A stretch of 64,000 bases of DNA from Planctomycetota bacterium (GTDB lineage Bacteria; Planctomycetota; Phycisphaerae; Tepidisphaerales; Tepidisphaeraceae): assembly GCA_039182125.1 (NCBI GenBank), contig JBCDCH010000015.1:1-64000 (forward strand). The letters are read 5' to 3'. A program made the translations under genes and the position numbers. Shown here one piece after another: positions 18,901 through 24,352 of the stretch. Under the pieces are notes generated by a model. The model ran no database searches and was not told where the DNA came from. It was given only the letters and a program-made list of their open reading frames with translations. Position 1 is the stretch's first letter. Every line of letters starts with the position of its first letter.

Positions 18901-19350
18901 GCGATCAACATCAAGGGTTACGACAGCAACTTCCGCCGCGCGCCGGTCGACATCTCCATCGAGGGCAACATCGCACTCAACGACGGCGAAACTGGCAATT
19001 TCATCCGCATCGGAACCAACGCCGTCGACATCCAGCTCATCGGCAACCAGTACCTCGCACCCAACCTCATCCTCGGCCAGTTCCAAACCGCCTACGTCTT
19101 CGTCTGGGACAACAACGCCAGTCCGCTCACCGAGGTCCGCGACAACGTCTGGCCCGTCCCGGACGACGTCATCAACTGGGCCCAAGGCGGCGCGTTCTTC
19201 GTCGGCAACAGCGTTACGCAGTCGGCTTACCTCACGCCCGAAGAGTGGATTGCGACCGTCGGCTCGACCGGCGATGTCTACGAGGACGAAGTCTTTGCCG
19301 ACATCCGCCACCTCGTCGACGTGCCGTACGAGAACCTGCTGGCGGCGTAG
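15925..19350 (+). CDS. Second large secreted RTX/PKD/beta-helix protein, with long Arg-rich leader
   Basis: A 1141-aa paralogue of the preceding gene product. Its leader is unusual: 102 residues with Arg-rich repeats (ERRSGNERRAGADRR, then GPDRRKGRRRSGLDRR at about 78-91) before the signal-like LENRKLMSA (103-111). RTX repeats follow (about 190-300: GNDRVDGGAGSD, GGRGNDRLNGD), then two copies of a beta-sandwich module (about 311-430 and 450-568, each with VRF/VQF...RTENA/SAPYAL), a Pro-rich linker, a PKD domain (about 600-690, FRWNFGDAGSD) and a beta-helix (about 695-1141) similar to the neighbour. The malectin-like module of the first protein is missing. It is probably exported and calcium-stabilised. 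Ligand and enzymatic activity are unknown. Confidence 0.85.
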   Translation: MNSQPAQNASSEASAPAPIPVAVPKASFSVGVDPIKFAAAEAAKPVLGGINWEERRSGNERRAGADRRVAQLPFEGPDRRKGRRRSGLDRRCIEGGFAALESLENRKLMSASPMTSFADGTLSVNGIAGHENVLRVELSENGSHVRGIANGEAGPWHKVTDVRHIVITGSELDDRIRVDENVYIPVHVEAGAGNDDIRTSHGNDRIIAGTGNDRVDGGAGSDVIEGQDGDDSLSGSAGDDRIFGGRGNDRLNGDEGDDRLDAGGGRDVLFGHSGRDHLIGDSDDYLAGGSGNDHIDRFSGYIDDITTSVDAKAKITRFALVDAETNTIIQGYSNLGPGSIIDLDNLPTDKINIRAYADGPNGETFTGSVRFALDGSDIRTENARPYALFGDIAGNYTTWTPQTRTYTITATPYTLDNASGAAGMARTLQLQFIRSSTADAPTDNNTAHAHAPQVQSFTLFDTTTGQAVPGFENIAPGSRIELGSDMMNNGTYSIRANVNGVATESVQFRNNGTVVRTENSAPYALRGDVNAWYPTVGQHVIQAQPFAGDDATGQAGSLASVRVEVVYVPASDNPTPATPPAPAPTTPPPAPAPTNPNNGDAPTARIDMLSTTIRAGEAVFVHGLSSTIRTGDLEQANFRWNFGDAGSDYNEMGGFNAAHTYDTPGTYTIRLQVIDENGNSASRSVTVTVEPSNYERTVYVSAYGNDNNDGSTTGTAVRTAKRAFQLAQANGGDTEILFRRGQRFDFTEKMVVDDAHVRVGAWGSGDKPTMYWTGPQNNGIFFELQEGANDAVIEGLRFDSRWQADDGQRFGLPTAVRPFSDRVVIRGNEFLNLQHAVLGNAKPDGLLIQDNTAPSESGVRGYFFWAEGTDLNVIGNYAANSVREHIVRVGGASRINISNNDFHNLDRTDQVHADTAKSTLAIQLGSFAWIEDNTLRATPSLGPLDGSDGNAPDRWEYAVFRDNTVLDMPLQVKDGAEHIHIAGNVFDMDDTHAINIKGYDSNFRRAPVDISIEGNIALNDGETGNFIRIGTNAVDIQLIGNQYLAPNLILGQFQTAYVFVWDNNASPLTEVRDNVWPVPDDVINWAQGGAFFVGNSVTQSAYLTPEEWIATVGSTGDVYEDEVFADIRHLVDVPYENLLAA

Positions 19351-19358
19351 ACTCCCGC

Positions 19359-19565
19359 GTGGACGAAACGATCACCGTCAATGGCGAAGAGGCCGGCATG
19401 CCGCAACCGCGGACCATCGCCGGTCTCCTTGCCGCGCTGAATCTTGATCCCGACAAGGTCGCCGTCGAACGCAACCGCAAACTCGTCCGCGGCTCCACCT
19501 ACGACACCGTCGAACTCCAACCCGGCGACGATATCGAGATCGTCACCTTCGTCGGCGGCGGCTAG
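19359..19565 (+). CDS. thiS: Sulfur-carrier protein ThiS
   Basis: A 68-aa ubiquitin-fold protein from GTG 19359, starting 8 bases after the upstream stop. It has ITVNGEE at the start, TIAGLLAALNLDPDKVAVERNRKLV, and ends VTFVGGG, so the C-terminal di-glycine that is adenylated and thiocarboxylated is present (with one extra Gly). ThiS donates sulfur to ThiG for the thiazole of thiamine. thiG is 9 kb away (28384) and a candidate activating enzyme is at 2554, so the pathway genes are dispersed. Its stop codon overlaps the convergent PhyH stop in a shared CTAG. Confidence 0.9.
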   Translation: MDETITVNGEEAGMPQPRTIAGLLAALNLDPDKVAVERNRKLVRGSTYDTVELQPGDDIEIVTFVGGG

Positions 19566-20389
19566 CCGACTCGCCCCACGACCGGGAACACATCGTCAGC
19601 AAATCGACCCCCAATGGTCATGTCGAGCGGGTCGGTCACCACATGCTTCTCGCCGGTATAAGTTTGGTCTTCCGGCATGTAAATCACCACGAAAGCTTCG
19701 CGGACGTCGTCGCTCTGGTTCGCCCCGGCGTAGTGGAAGGTGCAGCCGTTATGGAAGGTGCAGCTGCCGGCCTTGAGCGGGAGGATCTTGCCTTTGACGC
19801 CCTTGTACTGAGGGGCCTGGTCGATCAGGTCAGACGCGTTGTGTTCGCTGTCGAGGTCGACGGGTTTGAGCGGGCCGGCGTTCTGCGTGCCGGGGAGCAT
19901 GGTCATGCAGCCGTTGTGCGGCGTCGCGTCCTTGAGCGCGATCCAGATCGAGGTGCTGTGTTGTCGATCGGCGTGCGGCCAGTACGGCGCGTCCTGGTGC
20001 CAGGGCGTCGGGTTGCCCGGGTCCTGGTGCGGCTCCTTGAACAACGCCTGGTCGTGCCAGATCCGCATGGTGCGTCCTTCGAGGCGCGCGGCGATGTCGC
20101 CGAGACGTCGGCTCAGGGCGTAGCGTGCGACCTCTGGATGCCGGGCCCAAAGGTTGACCTTCTGATTGAAGATCTTGGCGTACACGCCACCCGCGTTGGT
20201 CGGACCGTCCTTCGACTCCTCGGCGACCGCCTCGGCCACCGCGTCCCTCATCGCTTGGAGGTCCGCACCCGTGACGACATCATCGAGTTGAATGAACCCG
20301 TCGCGCTGGTATTGCTCGATTTGGGCGGCGGTCAACGGATACGGCTCGGTCAGGGCGTCTTCGATACGCTCAATGGTCACATTGCTCAT
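19562..20389 (-). CDS. Phytanoyl-CoA dioxygenase (PhyH) family Fe(II)/2-oxoglutarate oxygenase
   Basis: A 275-aa non-heme iron oxygenase. The metal triad is visible as H-x-D in WHQDAPYWPHADRQHS and a distal His in FHYAGANQSDDVREAFVVIY, where the Arg would bind 2-oxoglutarate. Other PhyH hallmarks are YQRDGFIQLDDVV near the N-terminus and GCMTMLPGTQ. Many environmental PhyH proteins hydroxylate small metabolites rather than phytanoyl-CoA. It is divergent from an AraC regulator with a Gfo/Idh dehydrogenase behind it, suggesting one regulated catabolic unit. Confidence 0.88.
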   Translation of the reverse strand: MSNVTIERIEDALTEPYPLTAAQIEQYQRDGFIQLDDVVTGADLQAMRDAVAEAVAEESKDGPTNAGGVYAKIFNQKVNLWARHPEVARYALSRRLGDIAARLEGRTMRIWHDQALFKEPHQDPGNPTPWHQDAPYWPHADRQHSTSIWIALKDATPHNGCMTMLPGTQNAGPLKPVDLDSEHNASDLIDQAPQYKGVKGKILPLKAGSCTFHNGCTFHYAGANQSDDVREAFVVIYMPEDQTYTGEKHVVTDPLDMTIGGRFADDVFPVVGRVG

Positions 20390-20438
20390 GGGCGTGATAC
20401 TGGCATCCGCGGCCGATTGTCGCTAGAACCGGGTTGTC

Positions 20439-21350
20439 GTGTCTTTGAACGAATCTGATCTATCCCCGGCACACCGCATCGGCCAAGCCCAGGTGCTGCT
20501 CTCGGCGACGCAGCCCGTGCGGGTGCAGCGGGTCGAGGTCACCCAAGCGGTGGCATCACACGACCACGACTACGTCGAAGTCTGCGTCGTCCTGGGCGGA
20601 TCGGCGGTGCATCGCACGACCACGGGCCATTCGGTGTTGTCGGTCGGCGATGCGGTGGTCGTGCCGCCGGGCGCGGTACATGCCTTCGACGCACCGGCCG
20701 GCCTGCGCGTCGCCAACCTCTACCACCTCAGCGAATGGCTCCTCGCCGACGTGCGTGCCCTCTGGGAAGCACCGGCGCTGTCGGCTTTGTTCGTCGCGCC
20801 CGTGGTCTTCGCCAACCGACGCCCGCCCCGCGCGCTGCAATGGCCGCTCGAACGTTCGTCGTTCGCGGCCGTCAAGCGGGAACTGACCGACCTCGAGGTC
20901 GAACTGGCGCGACCAACCCCGCTACCACTAATGCTGCGGGCAACGCTGACGAAACTGCTGCTGCGCTTGGCGCGGAGTTTCAAGGCGCAGTCCGGACCGG
21001 AGCAGCGGGTGGACTTGCCGGCGGAGGTGGCGTGGACGGTCGACGCGGCCGAACGTGCGATCGCCTCGGGGCAGCCGCTGCGGATCGAAGCGGTGGCCGA
21101 GGCGGTCGGGTGTTCGCCCGAGCACCTGAGCCGACAGTTTCGCGCCGCGATCGGCGAGCCGCCGACACGGTACTTTCAACGCCGGCGCGTACAGGCCGCG
21201 GCCGCCCTGCTGCTTCGCGCCGACCAAAGCGTGACCGACATCGCCCACGAGCTCGGCTTCGCCGACACGGCGCACCTGACGCGGCAGTTCAAGACCCACG
21301 CCAGCCTGACTCCCACCGACTACCGCAAGCGTTACACTGCCGGCGTATGA
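20439..21350 (+). CDS. AraC-family transcriptional regulator (cupin sensor)
   Basis: A 303-aa regulator starting at GTG 20439. The N-terminal half is a cupin-type sensor (HDHDYVEVCVVLGGSAVHRTTTG, VVVPPGAVHAFDAP), and the last 100 residues hold two helix-turn-helix motifs (IEAVAEAVGCSPEHLSRQFRAAIG; VTDIAHELGFADTAHLTRQFKTH). It is divergent from the PhyH gene with a 49-base gap, and its stop overlaps the dehydrogenase start (ATGA). It probably controls both flanking genes in response to a sugar-like effector. Confidence 0.9.
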   Translation: MSLNESDLSPAHRIGQAQVLLSATQPVRVQRVEVTQAVASHDHDYVEVCVVLGGSAVHRTTTGHSVLSVGDAVVVPPGAVHAFDAPAGLRVANLYHLSEWLLADVRALWEAPALSALFVAPVVFANRRPPRALQWPLERSSFAAVKRELTDLEVELARPTPLPLMLRATLTKLLLRLARSFKAQSGPEQRVDLPAEVAWTVDAAERAIASGQPLRIEAVAEAVGCSPEHLSRQFRAAIGEPPTRYFQRRRVQAAAALLLRADQSVTDIAHELGFADTAHLTRQFKTHASLTPTDYRKRYTAGV

Positions 21351-22348
21351 CACTGCGCATCGGAGTTGTCGGGCTGGGCATGATGGGCCAAACGCACCTG
21401 GACGTGTACGCCCAGCGCGATGACGCCGAGGTCGTCGCCGTGGGCGATCGCAGTCCGCATCGGCTCGCGGGTTCGTCCAAGGCCGGCGGCAACATCGAGG
21501 GGCAGGCCGAGGGTGGCTTCGACCTCGCGCGGGTCGAGAAGTTCACCGATGCGGCGGACATGCTGGCGCTGGTCGACATCGTTGACGTGTGCGTGCCGAC
21601 GCCGTTCCACCTGGAGGTGGCGAGGCTCGCGCTGGACGCCGACAAGCATGTGCTGATCGAGAAGCCGGTGTGTCGGACGTCGGAGCAGGCAGCGTCGTTG
21701 GCAGCCATCGCCGACGCTGCGTCGGGCAAGAGCATGGTCGCGATGTGCATGCGGTTCTGGCCGGGGTGGACGGACCTGAAGGCCGCGGTCGAGGACGGTC
21801 GGTACGGCGCGCTCAAGTCAGCGAGTTTCACCCGCATCGCCGCCCATCCCGGCGGCGCGTTCTACGAAGACGCCAAGGCCAGCGGCGCGGCCATTCTCGA
21901 CCTGCACCTTCACGACACCGACTTCGTTCGCCACTTGCTCGGCGATCCGGCGGCGGTCCGAAGTGTCGGCACGTCGTTGATCACCGACGGCATCGACCAT
22001 GTCGTCTCACACTACGACTACCCCGGCATGTCCGTCGTCGCCGAGGGCGGGTGGGCGATGAGCGCCGGCTTCCCGTTCACGATGCGGTTCGTGGCGAACT
22101 TCGAGCGGGCGACGCTGGATTTTGACCTTGCCCGGGAGACGCCGCTGATGCGGGCGATGGACGGGAAGTATGAGCCGGTCGAGTTGGCCGAGGGGATGGG
22201 GTACGCCCACGAGATCGGGCACTTTCTCGACTGCGTCCGCGAAGGCCGGCAGCCGTCGGTGAGCATCGCCGACGCCGGGCGGAGCGTGGCTCTGGTCGAG
22301 GCCGAGGAGCAGAGCGTGCGCAGCGGCGAAGCGGTGACGGTTTGCTGA
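21347..22348 (+). CDS. Gfo/Idh/MocA-family NAD(P)-dependent oxidoreductase
   Basis: A 333-aa dehydrogenase. The Rossmann fold starts at residue 5 (IGVVGLGMMGQTH), and the conserved EKP motif is present in HVLIEKPVCRT. The C-terminal domain has AHPGGAFYEDAKASGAAILDLHLHDTDFVRHLLG, with the His/Asp pair typical of sugar or inositol dehydrogenases. Translation is coupled to the AraC gene by an ATGA overlap. The substrate is probably a sugar, polyol or derivative; the PhyH oxygenase on the other side may act on the same compound. Confidence 0.9.
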   Translation: MTLRIGVVGLGMMGQTHLDVYAQRDDAEVVAVGDRSPHRLAGSSKAGGNIEGQAEGGFDLARVEKFTDAADMLALVDIVDVCVPTPFHLEVARLALDADKHVLIEKPVCRTSEQAASLAAIADAASGKSMVAMCMRFWPGWTDLKAAVEDGRYGALKSASFTRIAAHPGGAFYEDAKASGAAILDLHLHDTDFVRHLLGDPAAVRSVGTSLITDGIDHVVSHYDYPGMSVVAEGGWAMSAGFPFTMRFVANFERATLDFDLARETPLMRAMDGKYEPVELAEGMGYAHEIGHFLDCVREGRQPSVSIADAGRSVALVEAEEQSVRSGEAVTVC

Positions 22349-22354
22349 TCGACC

Positions 22355-22434
22355 GAACGCCCACGGCTTCAGCCGTGGGTCGACTCGCGGTTCCGTAGCC
22401 CGCTGCGGACCCACGGCTGAAGCCGTGGGCGTTC
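22355..22434. repeat. REP-A palindrome pair
   Basis: Two CCCACGGCTTCAGCCGTGGG-type hairpins (first CGCCCACGGC-TTCA-GCCGTGGGT, second ACCCACGGCT-GA-AGCCGTGGGCG) in opposite orientation, separated by about 30 bases. Same family as 2468-2541 and 58126-58203. It separates the dehydrogenase from the replication-like gene. Confidence 0.9.
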
Positions 22435-22585
22435 CGTGGTAGATGGTGATTCTCGACCCCCAAGATTTGGTGGAAGTTGCGCGCTAGGCTCTTCGCGCCA
22501 CGGCAGCGCGCTGTTAGGGTGTCGGGGTGAAGGGATCGGTTGTTCAGCCTGCGGTCCCGATTTGTCAGCACGCACGGAGGCGTCC

Positions 22586-23755
22586 ATGGCCCAGCGCCGA
22601 AGCTCCGATCGCAGCAAGCGATCGTCCGGTTCACCGAACAAACCCAAGAGCAGCCCGAAGCGCGCGCCAAGCCAACAAGAAGAATTCCAAGTCCGCACCG
22701 ACCGCCCGATCAAGAGCGTGAAGCTCGCGGCCGGGAAGGTGCCGCCGTGGTTTCGCATCTTCAAGGCCGTCGTGCTCAACGGCTTGGTCCGGGAAATGAC
22801 CACCGCCGACTGCAAGGTGCTGCTGTGTCTCGGGGCGTTCCAGTCCGAGCGGAATCCGTGGACCGTCTACCCGGCGGTCCGTACGATTGCCGAGATGACC
22901 GGGCTCAAGGAGCGGGCGGTCTATAACGCGGTCAACCGCCTCATCGAACTGGGCATCATCAAGCGTGAGTCCGGCGGTGGCCGAACCGCCAACCGCTACA
23001 CGCTCCTGCCCCTCGCCATCGACCGCGACCGCAACAAGCGCTCGCAGCAGATCGAGTACAACAACGCTGAGGAACTGACCGAGGAGATCGAGATCGCAGG
23101 GGTGCATCGAGACGCACCCCTGCACGACGATGCAGCGGTGCATGATGATGCACATGTGCCTGACGCTGCACCCCTGCCCCGCGCGCAGCGATCATCCAGC
23201 CCTGCACGGGCGCGCAGCAGATATAGAAGAACAGATAAAGAACCAAGCAATAGAAGCGAGGAAGCTGCTGCTGCGGAGGCTGCGCTGTTGGCCCGCGGGG
23301 TGACGGAGCCGACGCTCAGCAAGCTGCTCGACGAACACGATCCGGAAACGATCGTGCGCAAGTGCGTCGACTTCGACGTCCGCAACCGCCAGCCGGGCAA
23401 GGCCAAGGAACCCGGCTGGCTGGTAAAGTCGATCGTCGTCGGCTACGGCTTGCACCCGGCAACGCAGAAAGCGATCGATCGCGAAAAGAAAGCCGCGGCC
23501 AAGCGGGTACGCGATGCCGAGCTCGCCGCCGAGGCCGACGAAGAGGCTGAGCGTCAAGCAGCGGTCGACGCCTGGGTCGAGGAGCAACTTGAGCAGGCCG
23601 ACGACGAAGAGTGGGACGCCTGGCACGCCGCAGTGCTGGAGCGATATCCCGTCGTCGCCCGCAACCTCCGCCGAAGCGACCCGCGCACCAGTCCCAAGCT
23701 CCGCGGCCTCATCGCCGGCATGCTCGCGGGCATGTACGACCTCATGGCTGACTGA
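22586..23755 (+). CDS. Winged-helix replication-initiator-like protein with intragenic iterons
   Basis: A 389-aa protein from ATG 22586. A basic, disordered N-terminus (1-35) leads to a winged helix of the HTH_36 type (about 70-142: WTVYPAVRTIAEMTGLKERAVYNAVNRLIELGIIKRES...RTANRYTL), as in plasmid and phage replication proteins. A His/Asp linker follows (172-199), encoded by four 18-bp DNA repeats, and then a linker encoded by AT-rich DNA with AGA and ATA codons rare in its neighbours. The C-terminal part (230-389) is helical and highly charged; its VTEPTLSKLLDEHDPETIVRKCVDF pattern recalls plasmid-type replication proteins. The layout matches lambda O, where the origin lies inside the initiator gene. 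A transcription regulator is an alternative. The last 14 bases overlap the convergent PLD gene. No phage genes flank it. Confidence 0.6.
   Translation: MAQRRSSDRSKRSSGSPNKPKSSPKRAPSQQEEFQVRTDRPIKSVKLAAGKVPPWFRIFKAVVLNGLVREMTTADCKVLLCLGAFQSERNPWTVYPAVRTIAEMTGLKERAVYNAVNRLIELGIIKRESGGGRTANRYTLLPLAIDRDRNKRSQQIEYNNAEELTEEIEIAGVHRDAPLHDDAAVHDDAHVPDAAPLPRAQRSSSPARARSRYRRTDKEPSNRSEEAAAAEAALLARGVTEPTLSKLLDEHDPETIVRKCVDFDVRNRQPGKAKEPGWLVKSIVVGYGLHPATQKAIDREKKAAAKRVRDAELAAEADEEAERQAAVDAWVEEQLEQADDEEWDAWHAAVLERYPVVARNLRRSDPRTSPKLRGLIAGMLAGMYDLMAD
23099..23170 (+). repeat. Four 18-bp iteron-like direct repeats inside the initiator-like gene
   Basis: Units at 23099-23116, 23117-23134, 23135-23152 and 23153-23170 share the pattern NNNNTGCAYSAYGAYGCA (e.g. 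GCGGTGCATGATGATGCA). A decayed fifth unit follows at 23171-23188. Most units contain their own TGCA...(T)GCA dyad. TGCA tetramers at 23103, 23121, 23131, 23139, 23149 and 23167 are exactly symmetric about 23136.5, and the outer CAGGGGTGCA/TGCACCCCTG (starting 23097 and 23167) are perfect inverted repeats. Period and frame coincide, encoding six-residue repeats such as VHDDAH. Confidence 0.85.
23219..23258 (+). other. AT-rich segment next to the iterons (candidate unwinding element)
   Basis: Fourteen of these 40 bases are G or C, in a region that is otherwise about two-thirds GC. It starts 48 bases after the fourth iteron and is purine-rich on the + strand (AGATATAGAAGAACAGATAA). It encodes RYRRTDKEPSNRS using AGA, ATA-free but AT-biased codons absent from the surrounding gene. 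The position corresponds to the AT-rich unwinding region of lambda-type origins. Function is inferred. Confidence 0.45.
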
Positions 23756-24305
23756 CGTCGTCGCGCTTGTCCTCGAACGGTCGGCTGATCGCGAGCATCC
23801 GATCAAAGTCCGCCTGGTACTCCCGAGCCACGTCCGGCCGATGCAGCACCAGCAGGTTCTCCGCGTTCCGCTCCTCGGCCCGCCGGCTGAAGTTGAAGCT
23901 GCCGGTGATGACGACCTCACCGTCGATGATCATGTACTTCGAATGCTGCACGCCGTCGGCCACGCGAATGTGGACCGGGATGCCGGCGTTGCTGAGAAAA
24001 CTGCCGCTGCTGTAGCGATGACTTTCCTGGTTGCGGTTGAGGATGACGCGGGTCCGCACGCCACGTCGATGGGCATCACGTACGGCGGCGGCGATCGGTG
24101 CCGACGTGAAGCTGTACGCGGCGATGTCGAGGCTGCGCTGGGCCTGTCCGACCGCCGAGACGATCGCATCGGTCGCGCCACCTTCGGGCGAGAAGTACAC
24201 GTCGATGTCATTTCTCGCGACGGTTGCGGTGGAAGGCTGCGGCGGTGCCGAACTGTCGCAACCGACAAGCATCGCGAGCAACGCAAGGAGTCCGATCAGA
24301 CGCAT
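23742..24305 (-). CDS. Phospholipase D-like nuclease, lipoprotein
   Basis: A 187-aa single-domain PLD-family protein. A lipoprotein signal ends in MLVGC (Cys16), so it is predicted to act outside the cytoplasmic membrane. There is one HKD motif, H-S-K-Y-M-I-I-D-G followed by VVITGSFNFS, as in the dimeric nucleases Nuc/BfiL and mitochondrial PLD6, where two chains build one active site. DNase, RNase or phosphodiesterase activity is possible. It is convergent with the replication-like gene with a 14-base overlap and begins 47 bases after the kinase stop on the same strand. Confidence 0.85.
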   Translation of the reverse strand: MRLIGLLALLAMLVGCDSSAPPQPSTATVARNDIDVYFSPEGGATDAIVSAVGQAQRSLDIAAYSFTSAPIAAAVRDAHRRGVRTRVILNRNQESHRYSSGSFLSNAGIPVHIRVADGVQHSKYMIIDGEVVITGSFNFSRRAEERNAENLLVLHRPDVAREYQADFDRMLAISRPFEDKRDDVSQP

Positions 24306-24352
24306 GGCGTGTGCAACGGTACCACAGTCTTCGCCGGAGCAAGACGCGTTGG

